Below, piece by piece: positions 13,421 to 25,260 of a stretch of DNA of 64,000 bases. The notes beneath the pieces are model-generated. The model ran no database searches and was not told the origin of the DNA. It saw nothing but the letters and a program-made list of their open reading frames with translations. Each line of letters begins with the position of its first letter. Positions within the stretch are counted from its first letter, which is position 1. The position numbers and the translations under genes were made by a program. The stretch is taken from positions 30,003,083 through 30,067,082 of the forward strand of contig NC_084671.1 in the NCBI RefSeq assembly GCF_028389875.1, given 5' to 3'. This DNA comes from Rhea pennata. Its lineage: Eukaryota; Chordata; Aves; Rheiformes; Rheidae.

Positions 13421-13980
13421 CCTGCACTGCAATAAGCTTTCAGGAGTCAAACCTAAGCATGCTTTCCATCTGAGATTGCACTCGCAGTTCCTTCTGAGAT
13501 TGCACTTGCAGCTAGTGCAAATCATGAAACCAAACAAGAACCATCCCTTACCTCAAGATGTCAGACAGCCTTCTGCTTCCACTGGTCCTCACTTAATAGA
13601 CAGAGGAGGAAGGGCTCAAAGGTGTCAACTTAATCCCCTTTTCCATTTCTATATGGTAAATTTTGCTCAGAAGAGCTGCACTTGGCTATCATTTACACAC
13701 ATACCAGAATATGAATCTAAGACCTATTTTTGGGCTGCTGCCCTTTTAATGTTAGTCTAAAGCTCAAGGGAGTTAAATGAAGTGACACAGGCCAGATTCT
13801 TGCTTCCCTGCACAGATGAAGTCACGTAACCAGTTGCACTTGCTACTGCTGAACTTACGGCACAATGTTTTTATTCATGTGGAAGAATCCAGACAAGAAG
13901 ACAAGTCCCAGCCAAAGGTTGAAAAAAAGAAGATATTTGACATGCCTGGAAAGAAAGTAGAGTTTAAGCGAATCGTACAT
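12067..13980 (-). CDS. GAL3ST2: Galactose-3-O-sulfotransferase 2
   Basis: Golgi type II membrane enzyme that moves sulfate from PAPS to the 3-hydroxyl of galactose on O-glycans and type 1 or 2 chains. Three minus-strand exons join in frame: 13859-13980, 12994-13273 and 12067-12897, with TGA at 12067-12069. Starting at the ATG at 13980 gives 410 residues (human about 398): a short basic cytosolic tail, a membrane anchor at about residues 16-33 ([18 protein letters not shown]), the PAPS 5'-phosphosulfate loop [14 protein letters not shown] at about 64-77, NHLRFN, and the 3'-phosphate-binding segment [13 protein letters not shown] at about 147. The C-terminal half carries [20 protein letters not shown] and MPELQYM, as in the family. 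Alternatively the first exon starts at 13945 (TTTCCAG acceptor) and the ATG lies in an unseen upstream exon. A tract of about 42 T sits in the first intron near 13379-13420. Confidence 0.93.
13379..13420. repeat. Poly(T) homopolymer tract
   Basis: About 42 consecutive T on the plus strand, inside the first visible intron of GAL3ST2 and about 105 bp upstream of the exon acceptor at 13274. On the transcribed strand it is an A run. Length may be uncertain because of sequencing of homopolymers. Confidence 0.9.
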
Positions 13981-15861
13981 AATAGAAAATAACCCTTTCC
14001 CCAGACAAGACACACCGAATTTGGAATGCTGTCCTTGGGACTTTATCACTGGGATCATTGTTTCTTCTTGATACAGCCAGTTTTGGCTTCCCCAGCTATA
14101 TTAGTAACTCTGGTGCTTAAAATCACTGTCTTCTAATTTTGGCCTTCCACAACACACAAGCTACATCAAACAGAGCCTGCTAAACACATTGGATAGCCTT
14201 CCACTCTGTTCCTCTGCCTTTAATTTTGCTTTACCTTTTGATTTCTGGGGCTTCATAGGTTAAGCATTTCATGTTTTCAAGCTTTTCTCAGCAGCCACCA
14301 AGAGCTAGAAAATTACCACTTAATAGGGGTAGTAGGGATTTCCTTAATAAAAAAATCCCAATTCTTCCTATGGTTTAACCATTTGGAGGTAAGATCCATG
14401 GCTCCTGAGTTCTGTTGAGAAACCTCATTGAATAATGCCTCCAGAATATGGAGACCTAAAAGAAACAATGATCTAAGATTTTCAATACAGAAAAAAAGCT
14501 GTCTAAAAACTCAACAGAACTGACAATAATTACACTCTGCTTTCCAAACTGGAGAACTGCTTCCCCTCTGCAACTGTATTCACACCTTTATCTCAACGAC
14601 AGCTGCTCCTCCTGGTCTGGGCACTTATGCTCAGCCTTACCCATTTCTCCCTCAGGCTTTCATCATTATCTCACCTTGGTCGGACTTCAAATGGTCTAAG
14701 CTCAGAGACAGCTCTCTGGACCAAGCACCTTATCTACTCATGGCCACTGTTTTGCAGGAAGAATGAAAAGGGGTGAGTGAAACCTTTTGATCTGACCCTA
14801 ACTAGGCCCCCACATCATCAGGTCATTCTAGCTGGCATAGTTTAGAATATTTCAAAGAGCTGATATCATTTGCTGATCATTTACCCACCAGAGGGTAATT
14901 TTCCCCAGCAGAATTGAATTGGCTTCTCTTACCTTATTATTATTATTTTTTTTTACCTCAGTGTGAACTCCTTATTTTGAACTATGTTTTCCAAAATGCA
15001 GTGGACTGGGCTTGAACTCTAAGCTATTTTGAGTATAAACATTCTCATCTGCAGAATGGAACAGTCATACTCCTGTTTCCTACTTTTCCATGTGAACAAC
15101 AAAGCCAGCAGTTTAGTACTTATGAAGCTCAGCTGTCATCACCATGGCTGCTGGTAGCAAGCCTGAGAGTCAGGTGATAAACTCTCATTAGTTGCAAAAT
15201 TTAGATAATATGCATATCTAACTGATGGCTAAAAGGCAATACTGAATATCTGCCTTCTTCCTGGAATGCTGTCTATCGTAGGGAAGCTGTCTATCATGGA
15301 CCCACAGTAAAAATGGGGTGTTCAGGGCCATGAAAGACCTGGAAGACTTGAGTTACAGTGTGGAATATAGAGGTATTTGAACGCTGGATTTTTTTTTTTA
15401 ATTAAGGCGAATTCTGCAGCTTTTGCTTTAGAGTCTTCAATCAAATACATGAATATACGTGAATGTAAAAATTGTTTAATCCATCTTCTTTTGTAGTTGA
15501 GAAATAGGAATACCTGAATGGAGAAGATACCAGAGCCAAACAGGTCACTATTAGGTATCTGTGCACGTGCGATATGGTAGCAAGTGTCAGGCTAAACTAG
15601 CCAGCGAGTATGCTGAGTGGGAGTCTTGAGTCCTGGAGACTCTGAAGGTCTGGGAATCAAAAGCTGAAGTGACTCAGGGTCTGGGAACTGACTACCAAAA
15701 ATATTAAGGGTCTGGGAGAGACGGACAATCTTGGAGATGGATGCTGAGGAGATTCATGAAAGTGTTTTCCCTTTCTAAGTCTTAGAAAGCAGGTGGTCTG
15801 TTTGTGCTGGCTGTGCTTATGTGGGTGCCTGTAAACGCACTGTCATCCTGTCTGTGTTAAT

Positions 15862-15920
15862 CTGTGTGTGTGCATGTGTGTGTGCATGCGCATGTGCACG
15901 CACATGCACATCCATCCACA
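15862..15920. repeat. Imperfect TG/CA dinucleotide microsatellite
   Basis: Alternating TGTGTGTGTGCATGTGTGTG followed by GCATGCGCATGTGCACGCAC-type sequence. The alternating purine-pyrimidine pattern could adopt Z-DNA. It generates spurious open frames on both strands. Confidence 0.85.
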
Positions 15921-18900
15921 CATACTGAGAATTTGTGCTCAGCCTCACTGTTGGCTGGGCCTGCAACGGGGCAAAGGAGCAGCCACTCATCCTGGCTGAT
16001 GCAAGAGGGGAAGAATACCCCAGGCCCTTCAGCCCCTGGACTTGGCCACCCTTTGCGGGAGAGCAGGGAGTATCACAGCCTACAGCATGCCTTCCCAGCC
16101 TGCACACAAGGTTTCCCCTACTAGTCTGCACATTCACTGTCCTGGCACATTTCTGTAAAAGCCAGTATTAATCTAGAAGACTATTCCTTGTGCAATACTC
16201 ATACTGGTATCATGGGACTGCAAGTCTCCAACCAAGCCATTTCCAAATATGAGTAAGTGCATTGGGCCAATAGACACCATTTACAATGCTGGGCTAAAAT
16301 AATTCTGTCCTTTAGTCCCTTATATAAACACATCCCACTTAGCTAAGAGCTCATTTGCTATTGATTATCCTGAGCACAAATGTTGCAGATATTTGTAGCA
16401 GTACAAATATTTGGCATTACTAGTCTTTCGTATGCTGACCAGTGAAACAGTATTAAAACAATAAGTAAGCAGAGTGATTTCGTAACTGGTAGGCATATCA
16501 GTGGAAATGTATAAAGGACAATGCACAGAATGCCTGCTGCAATATTTTCTTCCTTCATAGCATGACACCATGGAGACTTTTCACCGGGAGTACATGAAGC
16601 CTACTGTAACTGAGAGCAGGAGAACATATTCAGAGCACTCTTTGCCTGTGAGCCACTAGCTACTTTTAATTTCTGTTTACTTCTATTTACTTAGATTTTT
16701 GCTTCATAATCTGCTCTTCTTCAAAGAAGGTTCAAGAGATAAAAACAGAACATGAACTTGAATAGAAACAGTCTAACTGCACACACTGCTTTGGAACTCC
16801 TTTGAGGTACCCCTCGTAAACTGACCAGACCCTTTAAAGATAAATTCTTCCAAGAAGCCTAAAAACTGTCATGGCTGTCGGTGAGGTTGTCACCAGAGGT
16901 TTAGCTCTTCTTTCTGAGCTAAATCATGACATCTTCCAGGCTGCTTTAAGGTTTAGGACAGTATTTTTGTTTATTTGGATTAAACTGAAAAACAACAGAC
17001 CTCTGAGGATCTATGTCAGTGTAACAAGTTTCTTTCAAATTAAAAGACCTGGAATACAGCAAGAAATACTCACAATGAAGTAAATCTCTAACCTGGAGCA
17101 AACTGTAACTAATTCCATAGGTCATTAATCACTTACACAGGTTCCCTGAGGTATCTAAATTTGACTTTTCTATAAATACATTTTTAACTCTGCACCCATA
17201 ATGTTTCCCTCCCTGTGCCCTTACCTTGAAGTGCACCCAAGACTTTTCATGTTATTCTGCAGCTGTGAACTAGAAAATATCTCCTTTGCAAAGCTACTCA
17301 AATGCTCCTTTCTTTTGCGGGCTTCTTCGGCTCTTAGTGTGTAGGTGTGCCTAGCATCCCATCTCTTCTGTAAATGTCCGGGACAGGTGAGGACAAAGGG
17401 AGTGGCTAGCTGTTCCCAGGGGTGGGTGGAAGTTAATAAGCCATAAAAAGATCTGCCTTAGAAGGCAGGTTTTGCAATAGATTTTTCAGGGAAATAAGGA
17501 CGTTAGCAGGACCCTTAGTGGGAAAGACCCTTTTTCTTGAGAACACACACACAGCATAAAGCCGTGGATGAGGGCACACACGCACATCAATGCATTGTGC
17601 TCAGCTGCTTGAGGGAGGTGTTTGTGGGGGGGGAATCATAGCCCCATGTGGGGCAGGATGCCTGTCTGGGGGATGGAAGGAGGCATCATATGATCCTTCT
17701 GCTTTCAACAGAAAGCACTATGTAGAGTGCTGTACATTCTCACATCACTTGGTGCTGTGGCCAGTGCCTACTGCACCATACCTCCAATACTTGCTCAGTG
17801 ATTCAGGAATATCTCTGCCAGACGTTGTGGTAGCAAAACAGGAATGGTGTTCACCTACTGGAAATTCCGCTTCATTTTAAGAAGCACTGCTGGCTCAGAA
17901 ACTCATAGTCACAAGGCATTTAGGCTTCAAACACTTACTTTCCCAGGGAAAACCCAATTATCATAACTGAAGGTGAGGAGCTTAGACACTTTGCTGTATC
18001 TGGACCTTAGGGGGGGAAACGCCCACCCTTAAACCAGGTGTCATTTTATGGTTTGTATATGAAGTGACTCTGCACTGTTATTAATGACCATTGCAACTTG
18101 CATTACACAGGCATTTGAGATTCTACCAAGCCTCTAGTACACCAGCATTTAACAAACTGGGTGTCAGGGTACAAATCTCCCTGGGAGATTCTCCCAGACC
18201 CTGCAGGTCTAGAGGGCAGAATAATCTTCTCACACCCCCTGCTGGGCTAATATCCTTGCTGCTTAGCTGGGGAAGGCAGAGGGGAAGGGAGCTGGGCAGC
18301 CTCCAGCTGCTTCTGCACATCTGGTTAGGGAGCAATTCCAGGATACTTCATGCAAGGAATGGGTCTTGTGATGCCTAGCGTTGTTGCAGTTATTCTGTTC
18401 ACCTGTCACCTTACCCTGGCACAACCTCCCAGCACAGAAGGATCTTTGCAAGCTGGCAAGGGAGGGACAGAGGAAGGAAGCATGAACAGGGGCTGGGCTG
18501 TGCCTGGGAGCAGGCAGAAGCTTACCTGGGTCATTCATCAGCAATGAAGACTTTGCCTGACCCTGGCTCCAGCTCCCTCCACACACACACACATCATGCC
18601 GCAACCTCCCAGGTCCTAAGCACAGCAGAGGAATTTGCAGTCAGGGCATATAGCGAAAATCTAATATAAAGGGCAATACAAAGCTTACGTCTCACAGGCT
18701 GGCATATGGCATTAAATAGATGCTTTTGGTCCTTTATACCGCTTTTATACCTATACCACTGCTGCGTAACACCATCAGATATGGCCCCCCTCCTTCATTC
18801 CTGCTGTGACCTTTCCAGTCCTTGTATGCCGGTAGCATGCCAACCTGCCACACCAACAGGCAATGCAATACTCAGCATTCTGGTATCATTCACCTAAGTT

Positions 18901-19528
18901 ACTAAGCTATTACAGTGCCCAGATATACTGCACTTCTTTCCTCTTTTAATAACTGTTTCCGTGCCCCAGGTACAGTGCTTAATGAGGTTTCGTGTCTAGT
19001 AAGGTACAATGATGCTTTCCCTAAATTTCTTAGTAGAAGGTGACACACAGTGTCCTTTGAAGAAGAATTTCTAGGGTTACTCCTGGCATTGTGTCAGCTG
19101 CTATTAACAGGCTGGCAGAAGGCTCATGTTTAACAGAGTTCTTGCTGGTGTTACATGTCAGCTGGGTGATTCTTTGTTAAGATACTGTCCATGAACACAA
19201 AAGAGCATTTTTTTAAACATTTAAAGTTGATTCATTGCTCTTTCCTGTGGTGTTGTACAAGAACTGATGCACCTGCTCAGGTTTGGCTACCCAGGAAAAG
19301 GTGGCATCGTGCAGAAATACTTGGCTAACTTCTGAGCTCATTTGCTCTGAGATTGGAAAAAAAGAAGAGCTGGCCCAGTTACTTGGGGCAGGATGCCTCT
19401 GCTGCTCATGCCCACCTGGTTAGAGGGAATTCAAGTGCTTCCTCATTGTGTCATATCAACACCACTTCAAGGTGTTTGTTGAGCATATGCAGAGCTCTCT
19501 CTACATATGAGCTCTCTGCATGGATAGC

Positions 19529-19529
<1 letters not shown>

Positions 19530-19561
<32 letters not shown>
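19530..19561. repeat. Poly(A) tract, about 32 nt
   Basis: Uninterrupted A run on the plus strand in intergenic DNA. No LINE or SINE body was recognised immediately upstream, so it is annotated as a simple repeat rather than a retroposed tail. Confidence 0.85.
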
Positions 19562-19565
<4 letters not shown>

Positions 19566-20232
19566 AGTAAGGAAAGTTTCACTTCCCTGACAGAACCACT
19601 CATATATACAGCCTCTGTTTTAAACCTTTATGGTCAGTGGTCTAGGGGAAAAAAGTAAGAAAATAAATTGGAGTAGAAAAAAGGCAGAGAACACAAGCAG
19701 TTTGATGTGGAAAGAGAGTAACAGCCCAACTTGTCAGAAAGCTAACTATTTCTTCTTTAGAATAGCATGAGCTTTCTGCATTTTTGCATTGCCTAGTACA
19801 GAGCTCCCATAAACAGCACAGGCTGACTGTGTTGCATGTTCTGTCTTCCGTTTGCTAACAACAGCATGAATTTCTCTGCTTGTTTCTCTGTAACTAACTC
19901 TCTAACAACTAACTTTAACTATGCTAATTCTAGATTTTGTGTTGGACAAGCAATTGTTTGGCACCATGAAGCTCTGCACTAATACAACATGCTCACACCC
20001 TCATAAGGTACCAGTGAATGCCTTGCTCCAGGGACACCAGTAAGCTGATTCTGTGCTACATCTAACTGAAAATGATATGACGTTGTTACTAGAATGCACC
20101 TGAGCTTGGTGACTCAATTTAAGCCTTGGGCAGCCTCAACACAAATTTTCAAGGCCATCCAGGAGCACACTGTTTCAAATTACTATGGGAGGAGTTGGAA
20201 AAATTACTTGCTCTGGGGTTGTTACTGCAATG

Positions 20233-21115
20233 AATGGACTATTTACGAACCTTTCGGTTCCTTTTCCGGGTTGGTTGTAAAGGCGGCCCGTCCACCTGAG
20301 TCAAGTCCGGTGAAGCGTCATTTGGTGACGAGAGCAGCGTCTGCGCTCGGATGGAATTTGGAACCGGGGCGTGGTGCAGCTGGTGGTATTTGGGCTGCCC
20401 GATCTTAAGCCCCGCAGATGCGCCTCATCCCAACAGGGTCCCTCCAGCAACACAGACAAGCAGGCATAGACGGGGTATCAGCGGTTCCAGAAAATGAGCA
20501 GACTCACTGTCCATGTGAAGAATTTTGCTCTGCCTTTGGAGCTAAAGGGGTAAGCGGCGTGCCTGATCTACTGAGCTAGGTCAGGCGGTAGGCTGCACTA
20601 CCACTTGGTCCCTGCTGTCTCACGCAAGGCCAGGGGACCTCACAGGGCCCCATGCCCTGCTACAACGCCCGGGAGAGCACAGGCACTGGCTCAGGGGGGG
20701 AATCACTGGATAGGTCTCCCCCAGCCATCACTCGCTAAACTAGCCGACGGGGCAGGCAAGCAAAGCCAATCCTGCTCCAAGTAGGGGCATACCGTGTCAC
20801 GTCCGGTAAGGTCTGGATGACCCGTTCCCCAAGTGGGTCAGAGCCAGGTCGGTGACGGTCGTCGGGACCGCCACCGTGCCCAAATTTTGACGAATCGCCA
20901 CTGGGCGAATGGCTTGGAGGGGGGACCGTGAAACCCGATAAGGCCAATTAGGCCCCCCCTTTACTGCCGAGAATCAACCAATTCTGCAGCAGGGCGGAGG
21001 CAACTACGAGTCGCCACCATCACAAACCTGGGACGGCTGTGCACTCGGTTCCCCCAGTAGGGGTATCCGGCGGGACCACGAGGAGGTGGCACAGCCGATT
21101 CAAGCCCAGTTAGTA
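20233..21115 (+). mobile_element. CpG-rich segment resembling an endogenous-retrovirus leader (U5/PBS-like)
   Basis: About 880 bp of GC- and CpG-rich sequence stands out against AT-rich flanks. It begins with a small hairpin (GAACC TTTC GGTTC) and a GGTTGGTTGTAAAGGCGG stretch, then GAAGCGTCA followed by TTTGGTGACGAGAGCAGCG, which looks like an LTR end in CA followed by a TGG-led primer-binding site. No long open frame is present; the 104-codon frame ending at 20408 covers mostly the leader-like part and resembles no retroviral protein I know. There is no promoter-associated gene here, so a CpG island for a gene is less likely. Retroviral origin is inference from layout, and no matching tRNA was established. 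Confidence 0.35.
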
Positions 21116-21959
21116 ACTAAGAGAGTCCTAACATCATCTTGATGCTACTCTAAAGAGCAGCACAGCCTGAATTAGTCCTTATTTATAGGAATATGTAAAG
21201 ATGGTAAAACACTCTCTGCTTTGTGTCTAGAGGTCAGAAGGATGAGCTCCTTTCTGAGAGCTCCTGAGGAACGAAGGCTCAGAGAGGTAAGAAGTCCCTA
21301 TCAGAGAGGAAGAGACAGGGACCTGAAGAGAAGAGACCAAAGGGCAGGCCCAGATAGGCTCTATTAGCACCTCAGGTCACATTAACACATGTAGATATTT
21401 TTACTAAAAGCACTCATATTGCCAAGTTGAGAGAGCTGAGATCTTATACTATGAAAAGTTTGGCTACCTAGCAGTGCCAAGAATAAGCCATCGTCCTTAA
21501 TCCGCCACAATAGCTTGCAGCCTTGTAGAGAAAATGTTCTAGTTCAAATAGAAGAAGACTCATTAGGATGTTTTTCTTCCAAGAAAAAGAATCTGCATGG
21601 ATCATCTATTTCACTGCACTAAAGAGTAGAAATAACTGAACAGCAGTGAGCAGAGAGAAGCTACTAACAGACAAAAGAGATACTGGGTAAGACAATCACC
21701 TTTCCTGGTCTCAAGAATTTTGGTGAAGCCTCCCTAACTAGCAGCCTAAACTGGGACTGGTAGCTGAGATGAACTCAGAAGCCAGCTGCACTGAGCAGGA
21801 AGACTCAGCTTTAGAAGAATGGAAATATTAGCTATCTATCTCGGTGGCTTCTCGGCAATGAAAGAAGGATTTGGCCTCACATTTCTACAATTTGTAGAGG
21901 AGGTCAGCTGGCAGGGCCTCTTGTAGATTGTTTCTTTGCTGTGGAGATTTGTAACAGAA

Positions 21960-22570
21960 ACACTAAGATTTAGTGAATTCATATTGAATTAGGTAAGACT
22001 GAGTGAGATCTGAATGGAAATGTGTGTGTGTGTGAAAGCACTAGATTAAACAATAGAGCCTGAGTTAAAGAATGGCATGTATTGGTAACGAGAGATGTGA
22101 CTGACGAGGGATGTGACTGACGGTAATAACACTGGTAAACATTGAGGAATGAATGGTTTACATCAAGACCTGAAGACCTTCCTTGATAAGGCCCCAGCAC
22201 GGATGACTCGTTAGCAAAAGATGTGCACCATGATAACAGCAGGGTGGCAACAAGGTTACATCTGACTGTGCAAGCCATTATTCTTTCCTATATCTCAAAA
22301 GGGAGACAGATTGTAGCCAAAACAGAGCTATAAATATAGGTATTTATTTAAATTGAGGAAACAAAGACAGTGCCTAGGATTCATGGAAAATAAGATGCTG
22401 AGTCAAAAGGATTGTGCCATAATAATCAGACTCCTAAGGGATATAAAAGACTTGTTCAAACAACCCTTATGCTCCATGTTCCTTACAACTGACCCTGGCC
22501 AGACTATGTGGACACATCGCATGTAACACTTGTGCTCATGAGTACATGCATGTGAGAGGGCATGAAAACT
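21960..22570 (+). mobile_element. Possible LTR U3-like fragment
   Basis: The stretch has a tandem GATGTGACTGACG repeat (about 22094-22123), a TG run (22020-22034) and a TATA-like GGGATATAAAAG near 22439-22450, an arrangement typical of LTR U3 regions. It lies downstream of the retrovirus-leader-like segment, but I found no matching second LTR, clear TG...CA ends or target-site duplication. An unrelated intergenic stretch with a chance TATA box is equally possible. Confidence 0.22.
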
Positions 22571-22717
22571 CTACCAAAGAATGAGGATAAGCAAAACTAA
22601 TTTTCTTAAAAAAAAAAAATCCTTTCTTCCATTAGATCTTTCAGCAAGTTCTAATACATTGCTTTCCTATAACATCATCTTCTTTCTCCTCTCTCTCACC
22701 CTCCTGCTTGAGTAAGC

Positions 22718-23590
22718 CTATCTTTTTCTTCGCTTACGTTCTGCAAATAAGGAATCCACTGGATGCCAGACAAGCTGTTTTTTATTTTCCTGTGTTTCCA
22801 GATACATACGTAAGAGGGAGCTGCAAGGCAGTGCTGTAGTGAAGTGTCCTTCCCAAACTGTGTACCTGTACCTGTGTGCTGTATGTGAGGTAATACTAAT
22901 GCCTACAGAGTACAGCCTAGAGGTGACATCCCTAAGGAGGGCACAGCCTGCTAGAGATTTTGTGCTAGTGGATCCATCCTTTCCTCTGTCCATTCACTCT
23001 GAAGGACATTAAATACCCAGACAGTAAGCCAAATGTGACTGAACTCCTAGTTCTCTAGGATCCTCCAAAAGTCCCAGAATTACTATTTTCTGATTCCATT
23101 TTTGCTATCATCACAAAAGAGTTCATCACATTATTTGAAACATATTGTCAACATGTACAGCACTACTATAAATGACTGGATATGTTTGCAGAAAAGTAGG
23201 AGAAAATATCAGGAGAAAGGACTGACACATCATGACAGTGGCATTTTGTTCCTCTACAGTCTATCACTTGCTCCAGATGTTTTTAGTTATAGTGGCTCTC
23301 ACATCATCAAATGGAAATGATGCTTCATTGCCACCAGCAATAGCATGAGAGGCAAGGTGTTCAACAGGCATACACTAATCTTAAGAGACAACACTTTCAC
23401 TTGGAGCTTGTGGCTATAGATGCCAATGTAGCTGGTGTCAGTGTAGCACCTGGCAGGGCTCATCAGCACTATTGCTGTTCTCTTTAGGAGCTAATCAGGT
23501 TCTTGTCTTCTGTCCCTGATGCTTCATTCATATACCCTGACTGAGAAAATTCCTCCTCTGATCAGTGTTGCTTCATGAGCAAATCAGAGC
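22718..23590. other. Intergenic stretch before the LTR-like element
   Basis: No gene or repeat was recognised. Short open frames on both strands have no recognisable content. Confidence 0.4.
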
Positions 23591-23594
23591 AAAC

Positions 23595-24267
23595 TGTAAT
23601 GGGAAAGAGAATGGGAATATCCACACACAATATTGTGGACACAAACAGGACACACTACATATCTAAACTGTGTTTCCTTAGCTGAAGCTCTAGAGAAAAA
23701 AAGGTGTCTCAGAACTCTAGCCAGGGCCTTAAGACACCATATGCAACATTTGTTCTGGCCTGGCCATTGGATAGGTGCTGCACAGACAAGCGTGCGACTC
23801 GGGATGGTGCAGCCCACAGAAGAGGGGTTTGCTCCTGGAAATGTATTGTGAATTGTGAATGACGACTTGACAAGCATACTGCTATTCACTGTGTACTGGG
23901 TTATCTGTCAGATACGTGTACTGATATCAACTAAGCACTAGATTATCTGGTGATATCTGTTGATATGTTGATATTGTTATTGACTCGGGCCATACAGCTC
24001 TTGTGCTTGTGTAACCATGTTCTGGCACTGTTTGATTGGATAATGAACTAAACCCAGACAGGATAAAAGAAAGCAAGCCACACACCACCTGTGTGGATTC
24101 CCAAGCACCACCAGCTGGCCTGTGGATCCAACAGCCCACTCATCAGTGGGGAATGCCCCTGACACCAGCAGCCAGGGACAACATGAATTCTTTTTGCATA
24201 GTTGGAGTGTGGTGAGAATAAACCAGGGAAAATTGTTGGCCCTATAACAAAAAGTACAGTCATTACA
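23595..24267 (+). mobile_element. Solo LTR-like element, 673 bp
   Basis: The segment starts TGTAATG and ends CATTACA, a perfect 7-bp terminal inverted repeat in the TG...CA format of retroviral LTRs. Internally, in LTR order, there is a TATA-like GGATAAAAGAAAG at about 24060 and an AATAAA poly(A) signal at about 24217 (GAGAATAAACC). No retroviral coding sequence lies on either side, so a solo LTR is the best reading. The six bases flanking it (GCAAAC and CTATGC) do not match, so no target duplication survives or the boundaries are slightly wrong. Its first 154 bp recur in inverted orientation at 24801-24954. Confidence 0.6.
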
Positions 24268-24800
24268 CTATGCATTTGTGGTTTGCCTAGGGCTTAGATA
24301 TATTTTTAGCATTGAGATATTCTTAGTTGTGTTTTACAGAATCATAGAATCGGTAAAGTTGGAAGGGACCTCTGGAGATCAGCTAGTCCAACCCTCTGCT
24401 CAAGCAGGGTCACCTACAGCATGTTAGACAGAGTTGCATCCAGGCAGGCCTTGAATATCTCCAGAGAAGGAGACTCCACAACCTCTCTGGGCAACCTCTT
24501 CCAGTGCTCTGTCACTCTCACAGTGAAGACATTCCTCCTCATATTCGGATGGAACTTCCTGTGGTTCAGTTTTTGCCCATTGCCTCTTGTCCTGTCACAT
24601 GGGACAACTGAAAAGAGTTTGTCCCCATCCCCTTGACACCCTCCCTTCAAGGACTTACAGACATTGGTAAGATCCCCCCCTCAGTCTTCTCTTCCCCAGG
24701 CTAAAGAGGCCCAGCTCTCGCAGCCGTTCCTCACAGGGCAGATGCTCCAGCCCTCTGATCATCTTCGTAGCCCTATGCTGGATTCTCTCCAGTCTGAGAA

Positions 24801-24954
24801 TGTTGCATATGGTGTCTTACGGCCCTGGCTAGAGTTCTGAGACACCTTTTTTTCTCTAGAGCTTCAGCTAAGGAAACACAGTTTAGATACGTAGTGTGTC
24901 CTGTTTGTGTCCACAATATTGTGTGTGGATATTCCCATTCTCTTTCCCATTACA
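24801..24954 (-). mobile_element. 154-bp inverted LTR-end fragment inserted in CR1
   Basis: Reverse complement of 23595-23748 with the same length, no indels and about two mismatches. It interrupts the CR1 3' UTR between CTCTCCAGT and ATGTCTCTCTTGTACTGG, which are adjacent in other CR1 copies (for example 41263-41285). A 5-bp CAGTC occurs at both edges (24790-24794 and 24953-24957), a possible target duplication although it overlaps the terminal CA. It gives the region a 154-bp inverted repeat with a 1,052-bp spacer. Confidence 0.8.
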
Positions 24955-25260
24955 GTCATACATGTCTCTCTTGTACTGGGGAGCCCAGAACAGGACGCAG
25001 TGCTCAAGATGAGGCCTCACCAGGGCTGAGTAGAGGGGCAGGATCACCTCCCCTGACAACACTCTGGCATTGCTGGCAACACTCTGCCTAATGCACCCAA
25101 GGAGACCACTGGCCTTCCTGGCCACAAGGGCACATTGCTGGCTCATCGTCAACTTGTCATCCACCAGCACTCCCAGGTCCTTTTCTGCAGAGCTGCTTTC
25201 CAGCAGCTCAGCCCCCAGCTTGTACTGGTGCCTAGGGTTATCTCTCCCTAGGTGCAGGAC

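Larger units (their letters stand above)
13981..20232. other. Intergenic or upstream GAL3ST2 region, no gene recognised
   Basis: No coding sequence was recognised. It includes a (TG)n/(CA)n-type purine-pyrimidine repeat at about 15862-15920, and a poly(A) run of about 32 at 19530-19561. Short open frames on both strands lack domain content. GAL3ST2 upstream noncoding exons and promoter may lie here, but I could not place them. Confidence 0.5.

Noticed and set aside
20520-20600. Possible tRNA gene on the minus strand
   Set aside because: Only an A-box-like motif is present; no B box (GGTTCGANNCC) or cloverleaf could be found downstream.
23595-24954. A DNA transposon with 154-bp terminal inverted repeats
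   Set aside because: The interval contains CR1 3' sequence that continues on the far side of the right repeat, so the right repeat is an insertion into CR1; flanks show no matching target duplication, and no transposase is present.
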